From contig NC_079887.1 in NCBI RefSeq assembly GCF_029227915.1, positions 23,745,650 through 23,805,649 on the forward strand: DNA of 60,000 nt, written 5' to 3'. The notes beneath the pieces were generated by a model that was not told where the DNA came from, made no database searches, and saw only the letters and a program-made list of their open reading frames with translations. Both the position numbers and the translations under genes were made by a program. This document shows, one piece after another, positions 46,950 to 59,802 of the stretch (positions within the stretch are counted from its first letter, which is position 1; the number at the start of each line of letters is the position of its first letter). The DNA comes from Hydractinia symbiolongicarpus (lineage: Eukaryota; Cnidaria; Hydrozoa; Anthoathecata; Hydractiniidae).

Positions 46950-48437
46950 GCATGGAGTTTATAGATAGCCGTAGAGCATATATTTAGAATATGGTCATTA
47001 AGTAGTAACTTATTGTCAATAGTAATTCCTAACAACACCACACTATTTGTCTCTTTGATGGAAATTTGATCTATCTGTAATGTTATCGGCTGCCTCACTT
47101 TTTTGCTTAAAATCATAAATTGAAATTTATCAGGATTTGCTTTAAGTGAGTTAATTTTAAACCACTCCAGTAATTTTTTTGTATCGTGAAGCAGACGGTT
47201 AATTACAACGGATAAAATTACATCGCAAGAATAAAGTGAGTTGTCATCAGCGAAGTTACATATATCAGTTTTTTCGACGAAAAAGAAAAGGTCGTTAATG
47301 TAGATTAAAAAGAGCAGGGGACCATATATAGACCCTTGTGGTACTCCGCGAAGTATCTGAAACCAATCACTCAAAGAAGCACCGATTTTTACTCTCTGTT
47401 TGCGAGAGGATAAATAATCAAGTATATGTTGAAGGCTACTTTTACTTAGACCATAAGCTTTAAGTTTAGCTATGATTAAGTCATGGGGTAAGCACTCGTA
47501 AGCTTTAGAAAAATCCATTAGTATTGTCCCCACAAAGCATCCATTATCTAATTTATGTTGCCAAGCTTGTAATAATTTAAAGAGAGCGTGTTGTATCGAA
47601 TGCGCTTTCCTAAAACCACATAGAAGGTTGTTTAGTAAGGGTTCAATATAATTTGATAGTTGTTTGTATAAAAGTTTTTTCATAGACCTTCGACAGAAGA
47701 GGCAAAATACTAATTGGTCGATAATTCGATTTTACTGTCTTGTCACCCTTTTTGAATATGGGAATTATATTTGCATTTTTCAGGCAATTTGGAAAGCGAC
47801 TATTTTTTATATCCTCGTTTTTACAATCACGCAGTCTTTCAAAGCATTGACCAGACTCTTTCAGAATTTTTACAGGAATATCACCACTTGTAGCTTTGTT
47901 TGTAGGTAGATTTTTAATAACTTCTTTGACTTCGTTTAGTGTTACTGGATTAAATGCAAATTTATGATTTATGGAAAAATTACTTTTTATAGCTACTATA
48001 CTGGGATGGTTCGCATATTTTCTGGTGATGTTACCTATCTCATCTGAAGGTTGGTTTTCTAGAACTATGGGCCATTTGTAAAGGTCCAATGAGTTCACAA
48101 TATTTCCAAAAAAGGAATTAAAAATAACAACAATGTCCTTATTTTCCATTATAATTTTATCGTTTTCAATTAATATAATATCAGCATTACCCTGTGCGTG
48201 CTTATTAGAAAAATATAGTTTACATGTTTGCCAGAAAGGCTTTGTGTTTTTACGAATATTAAGTTTACTAAAGTAGTCTAATTTTGCGAGTTTGTTAAGT
48301 TTTACCACATAGTTACGTTGTTTGTTAAAGCTTATAATGTCCGACGTGTTTTTTGTTTTATTGACACGATTTTTCAATTGAGACCGTTTCATAATGGCCT
48401 GACGTAACGCCTTGTTCATGTGGTTTTTGATTACCAC
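46950..48437 (-). pseudogene. Jockey/CR1-group LINE reverse transcriptase (5' portion, interrupted)
   Basis: The frame 47643-48437 covers the linker and fingers (NIIPIFKKGDKTVKSNYRPI, SILPLLSKVYEK). The frame ending at 47683 has motif A ILMDFSKAYECLPHDL, motif B LRGVPQGSIYGPLLFLIYIN and motif C FADDNSLY. The spelling places it in the Jockey/CR1 group. One frame change lies near 47660. The protein is cut after IYKLHA by the BEL 3' LTR, and its C-terminus continues at 39508. A stop lies near 48520, and the apurinic endonuclease domain that should precede RT is absent. Confidence 0.9.
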
Positions 48438-48586
48438 GTATTATTTTAGTTTTTTTAGGAGCATGTTTATCAAGCACAGTGACATAGTTTGTTTGGAATG
48501 TTTCATATTGTTTCTCTATTATTCATTCCATTTTTTTAAGTCTTGCTGAAAAAACTCCTTATTAAATTTCTTGTAACACCTGTAGG

Positions 48587-49416
48587 TTATGATTTTAGCC
48601 ATGTTTTTTTATCGTTTATGTTATTGTTGGTGGTTTTAGATTCATTATTTCTTGATTCAATATTTTTACGCCTCTGATTCTGAATTTTCGGCTCTCCTAC
48701 CGGGTTCCTTGGTTGTGATTTATTTTGTTCTTTATCGTTTAACGGCGGAGAGTTCGATATATTGTTGCTAATTGTTTTTTGATTTTTTAATTTTTGTTCT
48801 TCCATAGGGATTTTCGTTTTGTCATTTTGATGTAGAGAGGCAGCTTGTAACACTTTTATGAGCTCTAGATTTTCATGTCTTAAAAAACGGTTTTCCTCCC
48901 CTAACCAATTAATTATAGCGTCCTTGCCGTTGATGATTTCTTGAGAACTGTCTGTTTTGATACGGGTGTTATCTTTAAGTTGTTCAATTTTATGTTGCAG
49001 TGAAACTAGTTTATCAAACACGAATTTCTTGAAGTCTACGGCGTCGTCACCGGCGTCGTGTGAAACATTCCCTCGTTGTTCTCAGCATAAATAGGTTCTT
49101 TAAAAGATTTATTCACTGTGAACGTTTTGCTACTACTGTGGTCTACCGGTGTGTAGGTGTCATTACTCCGATACAACCTCTTCGTCAACTTTCCTGCTTC
49201 AACTAAACGTGATAAAGACTTACGTACAACATCTAAGTTTAAATTTGATTTTACTGAGATATCTTTGAGTTTACAACTTGCTTTTCCTTTCTTTCACTTT
49301 AACACAGCTTCCTGTACTCGATCATCTGTATCTTGATCCAATTTCTGACCAATAGAGCACTGTAGTTCTGAATTAAATTCATCGTTAATATTTTCTACGT
49401 CTGACATGTCCGCCAT
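48587..49416 (-). pseudogene. ORF1 of the same LINE
   Basis: ATG at 49416 starts MADMSDVENINDEFNSELQC, followed by a basic, helix-rich region (LDVVRKSLSRLVEAGKLTKR) like a winged-helix fold. A coiled coil (FDKLVSLQHKIEQLKDNTRI) and an Asn/Lys-rich tail then run down to 48587. An in-frame TGA lies at 49294-49296, and a frame change lies near 49040. The tail runs without a gap into text that normally follows the endonuclease (TYRCYKKFNKEFFQQDL near 48570), pointing to an internal deletion of the endonuclease. ORF1 proteins bind element RNA. Confidence 0.7.
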
Positions 49417-50890
49417 GTTAAAACTTCAAACTTTATTTTTAAAAGAAAACAACAGTTAGTGAAGAATAACGGTAGCCTATACCACATGTGCATGTGTAAA
49501 AATTGGTTTGAAGAGCTGGAGACGCAATGTTTCCACACTTGCATTGACTTGGTTAGCAAAAGAATTTAAGGTTATAATAGTCAAATTCTTGGTACAGTGG
49601 AATGATTCAATAGATAATGTAAAGAATAGCGGAAGAGCAAAACCTCTAGACTTCAAATCTAAGACTTAGCTGGTCGAGTATATCATTGTCCTTCCATTTT
49701 GTAATTCAAAGTTTGGTTTCTTCGCTTTGCGCACATTTTTAATTTCTTAATAACAGTAATAGACATGGTATTCCAGACGATTTATTTGTGACCAGCAGTT
49801 TTCACCCTCTTACGCAAACATTTTAAACTCCTTAAGTTCCGCTATTCTTTACATTATCAATACAAGAAGCCGCTCGGCATCAGACTGGGAGATATTACGA
49901 AGTTACTTTTCAAAACGGTCGGGGCGGAGTAGTGGAAGAAGCCTCAAACCTGACGCGAAGCGGGAAACGCTGGTCAAAGCCCTCAATTTTCACCAGTCTC
50001 AAGCGTAGTTAGTCTAGTCTTTCCATAGACAATTTCTTTGCGTTCTCATGGTCTATCAACTTTGGTAGTAAAGGGTAGCGCGGACCGGGGCTGACACAGG
50101 GAACAACAACCAACGCTGGGTCATTCAGACCAAGGTTTACTAAAGCGCATGCTAAGCAGCTGTAAGCTTTGCGAGATCTCAGAAAATTCGACGAAAGAGA
50201 ATACAACCAGGTTCGGGGTCGATGAAATAGGCTACGTTCAAATTTGCAAGGAGAGTTGTTTGAGGAATGTGTATTTAGCTGATTCGTTGCCGTAGATTTA
50301 GCCACATTACGTCATTTCTTGGTGCGATACTGCTACACGGCAGAGTCACTGACGTTTTTCGTCAGCAAATAAACACTACACGTGCACAAGACTGTTATAC
50401 GAGCTGGTATTCTTCCACTCAAACAAAAATGGCTGCTTAGCGGTCAAAATTGATTTGTCACGTGATCTTTTGTGTAACAAATTTAAACGAAAATAGGGTA
50501 ATAGCTATCGTTTGAATGAAGAATTGACTCAGAGGAAAGAAAGTCAGTTGTGATGCAAACATAAAATGTAATAGAAGAGTGACAGGCCAGCTGTCTTATT
50601 TACAAAAGCTGAACGAACACAGGAATTATATATACAATAGCTGCCAAAAATTAGCTACGTGCTAGAAAGGATAAGAAATAACTTTTCAACTCTGGACCAG
50701 CTTGTGTGAAAATACCGAAGCAACGTGGATTTTGAAGTTTGTGAAACTTTCAGTAGTATAACGATGTTGGACGTATGATAAAATATATCTATCTAATCGT
50801 AAAAAAAACAAAATTGTGAACTAAATGATCAAAATGAACCAAAGTAGTGATAGCTTCAGACAGTTCATAAACTATTCAAAAATATATACA
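49417..50890. other. Non-coding, with one inverted repeat
   Basis: No gene is supported. The part near 49900-50310 is richer in GC and has a 98-codon minus-strand frame without a known motif. The end near 50890 should hold the 3' terminus of the Helentron, but no clear terminus could be fixed. Confidence 0.45.
49613..49858. repeat. 246-bp sequence with perfect 22-bp inverted ends
   Basis: GATAATGTAAAGAATAGCGG begins the left arm at 49613-49634, and its exact complement is at 49837-49858. The interior (202 bp) is non-coding. It has the form of a small foldback or MITE; no target duplication was made out. Confidence 0.88.
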
Positions 50891-50914
50891 TGATGATTGT
50901 CATGGGAAGTCAAC

Positions 50915-52490
50915 CTATTCATCTTTTGTATCACTGGCTTCCAAGTTTTCGGTGAACAGTTCCAAGTCCTGTGGTGTCATGTTGTCCATATTCAACGTTA
51001 TTGTGAAGGTTTCAGACAGAAGCTTCTTAACAAACATAACTTTGTTACTTACAGGAACATCTATTATCTTGAGCATATCCAATGGGATCGAAACATTATA
51101 TTTTGCGCCAGTAGATGTATTTTTCAACACTGTTAAAACATTAGAATTCTTTTTTTGACATTCGTCAATAGAGGACATGTTAGAACAATTGTTGCATAAC
51201 ACAATTTCTTCATATGATTGTATTTCTGTGGAACAGGACGGACGGATTGTTTTTGTATCCAAGGCTGACATATTCATTGTAACAAATTTTAATTGGAACG
51301 ACTGGCATGGATTAGTTATTGTAGTGTCGATATTTTCTTCAATTGTCACTTTTTTCAGTTTCGTTAAATCTGTCGTCTTAAGCAGTCTGTCTTGCTTGAA
51401 CCGGGCAATTTGTATATGCGTTAGCAAGACAGCTTCATCATTTTTGACCTGGTTCACTAAATCTCCGAATATTGTAATATTAGCATGTCCAGAGCTATCG
51501 GATAAGATAGCTGTTTTGAATTGTATAGCTTTACCATCATCTTTTTGACTAGTTTTAACTTCAGAAATTGCTGTAATTATTCCTTTTATGTTAATACGTT
51601 GAAATAATGCACATTCTGCTAATGATGTTGCAATTTCAGATATCTGTATTGATTCTTCAGGTCTTTGTCTGTTCATTGCGATCTTTTTCACTTGACTGTA
51701 GTCTGTTATCAGAATATCGTTATTCGACTTTTTGAATCGTTTCAGGGAAACACCTTCATTATCTGATTTGTTTAAACGTTTGAATAAATCATATCTTGCT
51801 TTTGTAAAACACACAGCACGCTCAGAACCAGCATCAGACTGCAGCTCCATGTCAAAGTATGGGACATGTTTTTTTGATTCTTTTAACGGCGATAATGACA
51901 CCATAAATGCATTCAAGGATGTGTCTAAAAAATAATTATTCCAACAGATATAATGTAATGGATTTTGCAGCTTTTTAGACAAATTACATAAAGCGTACAA
52001 ATTGATGGCGAAGTTTGTCCATAATTTTTTTTGTGCATTCTGCTACTTTCACAAAAAACAAACAAAACAAACAAACTAACCTTCATTAGGTTGATGTTGT
52101 TTAAACTTCTCTACAATAACCAAAACATGACATATAAATTAAATACATATTATACAACAAATTTTATATTTTTCAGAAATAATTTCTTTCCAAGTACTGA
52201 TTCGAAGGACACGTGGACACCCTAGAAGTGTTAGTCCAGCAATACGCTGGTGAAAATGTTTGTGGAGAATTTGTTCTCCAGAACCCAAAATGTTCTTTTT
52301 TATGTGCACACGTGTACATTGAAACAGACTTGAAGCAACTATCATTGTGAAATACAGTATTTATTTTGAGTATAAAAATAACGAAAGGACAAAGATAACG
52401 TTTTCTTTGGCATCAATTGAACATACTGATTTATAAGGATAAGTTGAGCATAAATTTACTTACTTGGCGTTGATGGTCCTGGATTATCCA
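50915..52490 (-). CDS. RPA-like single-strand DNA-binding protein of the Helentron
   Basis: The main exon (about 51926 down to 50915) follows an acceptor TTTTTTAG. It reads SLNAFMVSLSPLKESKKHVP, an RPA-type start, then an OB-fold-like region (NIKGIITAISEVKTSQKDDG, NITIFGDLVNQV) at about residues 136-190 of the 361-codon frame. A Cys pair (LCNNC) and a C-terminal helix region follow. A likely first exon starts with MDNPGPSTP (ATG near 52490) and ends at AAGTAAGT. A middle exon may lie at about 52160-52341, with weaker support. RPA coats single-stranded DNA in replication; in Helitrons it may assist rolling-circle transfer. It follows the helicase gene by only about 30 bp, so the two may be co-regulated within the element. 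Confidence 0.8.
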
Positions 52491-52520
52491 TTGCTCAGTG
52501 TGCTATAAAAAAAGTTTTCA

Positions 52521-55500
52521 TCAAAATTGTAAAACAGTAGCATCATGAACAGAAAAGTACAGACTATAAATATGTGAATCAATCATTCTTTCATCAAGAA
52601 ATTGTTTTTTGATATAGAGATGGTCAAGCAATGACCCACAAATGTGTGTTGGATTTGTTATTTGCTGAGTATATCCAAGATTGGCCAACTGTTCAAGGAA
52701 ATAACTGTTTCCATCTTCAAGAATATTAATATTGAAGTCTCCACTGATTATATCTGGTTTACGAGACTGAATCAAATAAGTAATAGCTCTCAGAAAACCA
52801 TTGATAGGCTGGGAGACTTTTTTATACACTAAAAGTATTGTCAGTGACAAATTCAAGGCGGGTTTGTTAATTTCTGTAAAATGAAAACCATCTAACTTAA
52901 ATTCAGAGGTCATTTTGATCGTATCTGACTTGAAAAGCATCGCTAGACTGGAATATTTGTGTTCAGAATTGCAAACTGTGAGAGAGTATTGAGGAAACGT
53001 TTGTTGGATTGGACAAAGAGAGTCATCAGAAGTAAGTTGTGTCTCTGTCAAGCAAATGACATCAGATGATGAAAGACAGGGATCCTGGGCAATATCTTTA
53101 GAATGTTTTCGCAATGATCTAACATTAAGAACGGAGATTTGTATATTATATAATTTATTGGTGAAGACACATTTTGTAAAAAAGTTGGCGTCCGTGCAAA
53201 GACGTTCATATTCTGCTAATGTGGTGAGATCAGTCTTGATTGCATTTTGTGAAATTGTTCCGGTTAGGAAAATATTGTCCAGCTTGCGGACGCGACTGAG
53301 AGCAACATATACTTGGCCTTTATTGAACGATCTTTGCTTATGCAACTGGAAGGAGAATACAATATTTGGTAAAGTCAAACCCTGGACTTTGTGAATGGTA
53401 CAGCTATAAGCCAAAGTTAATGGAAATTGTGAGCGGAGTATACAACTTGAAAAGTTTTTATTAATTGGAATTTTTGCTTCAGTTCTAATAATGGGTACTA
53501 AACCATTCTGTAGAGCAAAAACATTTTTGCGTCTTTTTTTCAGTCCTGCTAAAGGATCATCAAATTTAACAAATATTATGTCAACGTTATTGGCGATAGA
53601 GTATTTGAAATCAACAATCATTCCAATTTGACCGTTGATAAGACGATCTTCTATATCAATGTTAGTTGTTAACATTACTCTGGCATGACTTTTCACCTTC
53701 AAATACCTTGACAACCCACCAGCTTCGCTTGTGGAACAATTGAGTGCTCTGTCAATCTTATCTTCAGAAACATGGTTAGGAAGTTTGTCATGTGCTATTA
53801 TTGTTATTTCTAAAGATGGGAGAAGATCCAACTTTTGTTGATTGACTTCATCTTTCGGTGCATTTTCAGCAAATAAATACACTGCATCGTCCGGTATTGC
53901 TAGGTTTTCTACTGACCGTGATTTAAGTAACTCAATGTGATCATCATCGGTTGAACCAATGCCTATACTGTTGAGCAAATCAATTAGTTTTGTATCACCT
54001 TGCTGTCTCATGCATTCATTCAACTCGCAACAAGGAAATTGTTTCCATGGATGACACAAATTCAAGAACTCATTTTTAAATGGCATAAAAACAAAAGGTT
54101 GACGAATTGGTGGCAGTTGGAGCAGGTCACCGACAACAATTACACTAAGGTTCGCAAATGGGATATGAACAGGACATGCAAATATCTCACAAAGACCTTG
54201 ATGAATTTGTAGCAGTCGTATATTGGACACCATTGAAATTTCATCAATTATTACAGCAAATAATTGTGAATATTTGTTACGTAGGGTGGATTTTTTAAGA
54301 GCAGATAGTTTCGGTAATGTAATTGACTGGCATGGTGGAATGCCTAAGGCAGAATTTATTGTTGTGCCATTGATATTAATTGCTGCAACACCTGTTGGAG
54401 CTATGAGTAAAACTTTGATCTTCTCAATATCATTAGAGACTATGTTAAAGAGTTTTTCCCATGCTTGATGAATTGTGCGGGCCAAATGTGACTTTCCTGT
54501 ACCAGCTCCACCTGTGATGAACAATCGAACTGATTCAATTTTAACATTTTTCATGGCTAATTTATTTTTCACAAATTGTTTATCCCACGAATAACTTTCC
54601 AGGAAAACCTTGTGTTGCAATGAGTTCAGGGAATGAATCATGAAATACAAGTGTTCATCACTGACATTGGCAGCTTGAGAGGTTATTAAACTAATATCAA
54701 AAAGTTGATTCACAGACAACGGCATGTCTTCCTCATCATTTTGACAGGTAGAATTGTCAGGAATGTCATTCTGGGTACTTTGCAAGTCATTTATTTCTGA
54801 TATAACCTTGTACATTGCAGAGTCGATTTTTTCTTTATCTGGTTCAAAAGTCAGTCTACTTTGTTCAACAATAGCGAGAATACCCGGAGAGGCTAACTTG
54901 CTACAATAGCTATTATCCAGCATTAATTCATTTTCACTTCTAAAACGGTAAAACATATATAGCAGGTGATGTGCATACTTTTCGGGGAATAACTTTTCAT
55001 TTGGAATATGGTATCTCAAAACTTGTCTAATTTTACGACATTTCATTGTGTCTTTCGATGACATGAGTGTGATTTTAGGTGGAAGTTGTACATGACAGTC
55101 ATGGTTAAGTTGACTAGCATCCTCAGTAAGGATGTCTGGTTGTGAATCATTTTCATCAATTTTGTAATCAACATAGTAGTATGCTGCAAACAATGCAAGA
55201 CACATGGAATCAACTTGTGCATATCTCCCTTTGCAAAAAGTGGTATTTGGCCTGTCAATGTATCTATCACACAAACTTCGCTTAAATACATCAGTACTAT
55301 CGGAACTAAGCTCTTTTATTTCTTCCTCTGATTTATATATTCTGATACGGTCTGAAGGCAAACCTGAATTAACATAAGTTGTTTTAGGGAAACATTTCCG
55401 AAGTCATAACTCAGGTAAACAGAGGTAAACTACTTCTTGAACAGATACTTGTCGAGAACATGAAAAAGCAGATGCAATTCTGTACATTGCTTGCTTGACA

Positions 55501-58466
55501 CCAAGCTTCTGATCTTTAATTTCTTGAGAAGCTTGTTTCAATGCACTGGAAGATTCAGATTCACTTTTAGAGAAATACGCACACATATATGATACTGCTT
55601 TATAGTAATTGTGCACAGGTTGTAAGTCCATATTTGCTTGCCACGCTTTAAGAATGGTGGGATTATAGTTATTAACGAAACAGGAATGTGGTGGCCTTTT
55701 CATGTGAATTTCATAGTCATCTGTTGGTGAAATGTTCAAAGCTTCATAATATTGCTCCTCATTTACACCAATCCTTTCAAGTATATCAGAAATAGTTGCA
55801 TTATTTATAAATTCAGACTTGTTCGGATTCAAGTACTCATCTATAAAATTTTTCACTTTCGTAAGGATAGAATTTCTTCTTTCTAGTATTTCAGTTTTTT
55901 GAATCATTTCCATATCCTCTGGCAACGGTTTCGCAACAATAGTTTTTTCTGAAAAATACTTTCCAAAAAAATAACGACACGGAATGTTTTTATATTTTCG
56001 GCAGGATTTTGAATGCTGATGAATCTGGTATTTCCTTATTAGACAATTCAAATCTGGAAAATGTTCTTCGTCAGGGATATAAGCTTGGATCACAGCATCC
56101 AAAAATTCAATATATTCAGTAATATTATTTGGATCTAATTTTGGTGGATTTAAAATCCATAAAAAAGAATGTATGTGCGGAGAACCCCTGAACTGGAATT
56201 CGACTCTCAGCGCATAGTATAAGACTTTGCCAAGTGGACCAGTTGGAATCATTATGATTTCTGCAAACAATACTTCAATTCTGTACTGAAAGTGTCGAGC
56301 TAAAAGCACAGGGTTGCTGTTTAGAATTTTACTTCTTTCAAAATAACTTAAATTAGATATAAATTCTTCCGTGAGATTCAAATCATTGAGTTCAGAAATT
56401 ATTGAGATCAATTCTTTCCAATGCAAATCCGCAAAAGACAAAGTCAAAAAGAAAGTTGGACAGCCAAGCTGCCGGATCATAGCTAACACTTCAAGTTGGA
56501 ATCGCTTCCAATAAGCTGGAGTACCTTTGATATAATTCATGAATGTTTACCCTTGGTCAGTTGATACGAAAGATTTCAAGGCTTCCTTATAATTGCCAAG
56601 CATTCCAGCAGTGATTGTGTTGCCATTTACTTTTTTCATAGCAATGTTGATTTGAGATGTCAAGCTCAACTGCTGTAATAAAAACTGGGCAAAGAATATA
56701 TAATCTGTAACAGAAGAGAACATTTGCTTGAAATTCAACAATCTTTGGTTGAAATATTTCGATGGACTTAATTTGACTTCTCTTTTATACGTATACCCAA
56801 ATTTTCCATCGCTGAAAAGCTGAGGAAATGCAAGCTTTTTGCAAGTTTGATCATTGAGTATGCTAGTCGGTGATTTACCTTCACCAGGTGCAAGTTCAAA
56901 TACATCTTCTTGGGTATGCAAAGGAAGGGTGAAACTTTCAGTAGCTGATTGGCTGTGCTCTAAATAAGGGCATTCTGCAGTTTCCTCTAGATTGTCCTGA
57001 TCGGTCTCAACTTCAATTGAAATTTCTTCATCTTCATCAAAGTTAATCAAGTCCTGTTGAATTTGGCTGACATCAATATCAATGTCGTTGTACAAAGGGT
57101 TATTCAATTTCAGATATAATAGAGCTGACTGGACTTTTTCGGGGGAGACTGTTTGAAAATATACATGACCCTTAAATTGCAGTTTCTTTTTTAATTTGAC
57201 AAGAATGAGACCATTTACACTTGAATGACGTGGTAAAACATTGGACATATCAACAGTATCTATTGGAATGTTGCAGATTGCTCCTTTCATCTTGGGAAAC
57301 TGACCTTTAGACATGATGACAACTTTTTTAAACAGAAGACGTTTTGAAATAAGCGCTGTTTCAAGCCTGTTTAGGCATTTCAGATCAGCCGGAATGTCAT
57401 TTAAATGGAGAGAGTTGTGTACAGCTTGACATGGCAGTTCACTTTTCTTCAACTTAGCTGAACATGTGTAGCATATATATTTCTTACCATCAGAACTGGG
57501 AATATTTGTATCTATTAAATTAGCAAAAGTAGCTTCATACTTTTGAATATCGTAAATTATTACAGATTTTCTGTATAAACACCTGTTACATATGCAACAA
57601 ATATGAATAGGTCCTTCACATATTTTTGATCTGAATTTGAGAACAGCTTTCTCAAGATCACTTGACGAATGATTTTTATATGATTTGTTATGTACAGTAG
57701 TTTGTACTTTTAATTTTTTGGCACTGAAATGAGAAAACCGCTGCCGTTGTTGTGTTTTTCGTTTTTGCTGCTGATTCTGTGATTTACGACGATTCAGTAC
57801 AAAAAGACGGACAGGCTCAGTGAGTTCTGAAGAAACTTTGACAAACTGAATTTCATATGGAACTAGAACCTTGTTGGGTAATATTAAGTAAACATGCTTT
57901 AAGTAGGATGCCAGATCTTGCAAACTAGAAAAATGTAACATGATTGACGTTCCATCAGGAGTTGGTTCTCCTTTACTATCACGGCTATGAGAATCAACTA
58001 AAATAGCCCTGAATGGATTACAACGTGCATTAAATAATGATATACAGTAACCTTCACAAATGAATATTTTACCATCGTGATCTTGGTCCGAACATAAAAG
58101 TGTTATCAAGTCATTCAATGTATCATTAGTCCTGGTCAGTGTTCCAAACCTGTCATAGTTGAAATCAAGTTCTACTACAGCATTGTGGACGCAGACAGTC
58201 CTGGGAAGGCCCGGGGTTGATGAAAATGATGAAGTATTCATGGACTTGTAAAGTGCATCACCCTGTTCAATGACGTATTCCAAGTCATTTGAATTCCAGA
58301 TGTTGATACGCTTGAACTTGGAAAAACAAATTGCAAATAGGGATATACATGAACACTGAATTCCTCGAGTGATTCCAAATTTAGTATGACCTTGGTGAAA
58401 AGAAGCACGTACGGAGTGAATGAAAGCGTGAGAGCTGTTCACCGGAGAGCTACCCTGTGTTTGCAT
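52521..58466 (-). CDS. Helentron Rep-helicase-endonuclease, two in-frame stops
   Basis: Segments 58466-56547, 56540-55404 and 55361-52521 lie in one frame. They are parted only by TAA (56547-56549) and TGA (55404-55406), about 1980 codons in all. Segment 1: a cysteine-protease-like domain resembling the herpesvirus tegument deubiquitinase fold (RGIQCSCISLFAICFS, Cys38/40; DSHSRDSKGE, His160), then a zinc cluster (CCICNRCLY, YICYTC) and YLKLNNPLYNDIDI typical of Helitron N-termini. Segment 2: Rep with HUH at 122-124 (PHIHSFLWI) and Tyr318/Tyr322 with Lys325. Segment 3: Walker A GGAGTGKS at 284-291, DEIS at 373-376, GDLLQLPPI, and QVYVALSRVR. The endonuclease tail begins at about 735 with NVRSLR, then TETQL and SGDFNINIL; its last box is SVHD where SDH is usual. 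Rep nicks and joins DNA for rolling-circle transposition, and the helicase unwinds it. Confidence 0.92.
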
Positions 58467-59800
58467 TTTGAAAGTTCACGAAAGTTCAATGTTTTGAAAG
58501 TTCGAGTTGAGTATATTTTAAGTAATGTTTGATATTGCTGAGAGGGCAGAGATAAATCGGTATGCATCAGCACCCGTTCTTCTAATCTCCGCAAAATAAA
58601 CAAAATAGAAGATATGTACGAACAACAGAATTATAAATATGAACATACGTTTCCTAGTTGTTTACTTGTCGCCTTCTTGAACTGATTTCCAGCCGGGAGG
58701 TCTGGACGATGGAGCATGCGGTTTTAAAGTAGTTACCATATCATTCCAACCCATGGCCAACAGACAAGCTAATATCCGACGAAAGAAATCTGCAAATTTT
58801 CCCGAATATGCAAAAAAAATGATAGTATCTTTAAAAATTAATTGGCCGAACCTCCAATGTTAAAATTGAGTACGCTTGTTCGAAGTGGTATCTGGGTATG
58901 TGTGAAAGTAGTTAAAAATGATTTCAAAGCTGCGTGATTAAAGCGAACGCATGGCACGATCGCAAACGAGTAGGATATTCCCGAGTTATAGCATTAGCGC
59001 CGCTCATTTCAAAACTGGGATATCTCCCAGTAAAAATCATTCCACAGAGTCAGTAATAAATCAGTAAAACCATTGAAGTAAACATCTTTATTAAAAGAAT
59101 TTAACAGGCTGATAGTTTATCACTGAAGTCAGTTTTTTCAAGATTTGTGATTGATATTGTACGTTTGATCTCCATATCAGTTACGTTATTGTCCCGAAAA
59201 TTGCCTGTTTCAATCCGAATATTTTTACAGGTGATTTTTGCTCACATGTCCAATCAAAGAATTCCTTTGCATCAACAGTAAATGACGCAGCATTAAATTA
59301 TGATTTCTGTGCTGGCAAGGTAAAATGAAATACGTCATATCACACCACTTAGGTTTCTTGACAGAAGATACATTGTGGACATAACTTGACAGCTCTAAAG
59401 ACAGAACATAAGTGAAAGATGAAAAGCTCTATAAAAAGACAAATACATTATGTTGAATAACAAATATGACAGTATATATTCATAAATATGTACATGTATG
59501 CTAAGTTTATTCGTACATTAGAAGCTATATATATCTTCAAATTTTGCTCATTTTTATTTTATTGTTTTGGCTCAAATCCATAAGTGTACATGCGGTAAGT
59601 CTTTTTTAAGAACGTCCTACCAACGGCCCTTGAAAATCAAACCATAGTAAGCAAAACGTTGGACATTTGAAGTGTCTTTTTGAATGAAATATTTAAGAAA
59701 TAAAAAAAAAATAAAACGAATCTGAAAGTTAAAAATATTTATTTGTTAAGCTTTTCGTACACTTGTACATCTTCAGATTATATATTCAGATTATATAAAC
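58467..59800. other. Non-coding flank of the Helentron
   Basis: No gene is recognised. The 5' end of the Helentron should lie in the first part, but no terminal motif was identified. The last 300 bp are very AT-rich. Confidence 0.4.
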
Positions 59801-59802
59801 AA

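Larger units (their letters stand above)
50890..58466 (-). mobile_element. Helentron (Helitron2-type rolling-circle transposon)
   Basis: The coding order on the minus strand is protease-like N-terminus, HUH Rep, PIF1-type helicase and AP-endonuclease-like domain, followed by a separate RPA-like single-strand-binding gene. An endonuclease fused after the helicase is characteristic of Helentrons, and RPA companions are known from animal and plant Helitrons. The limits given are those of the coding part; the true ends were not found. Confidence 0.9.

Noticed and set aside
49640-49760. tRNA-like A-box text (TTAGCTGGTCGAG)
   Set aside because: No convincing B box or cloverleaf could be drawn, so neither a tRNA nor a SINE head is claimed.
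50009-50305. 98-codon minus-strand frame in GC-richer DNA
   Set aside because: No motif, no splice partner, and composition not clearly coding.
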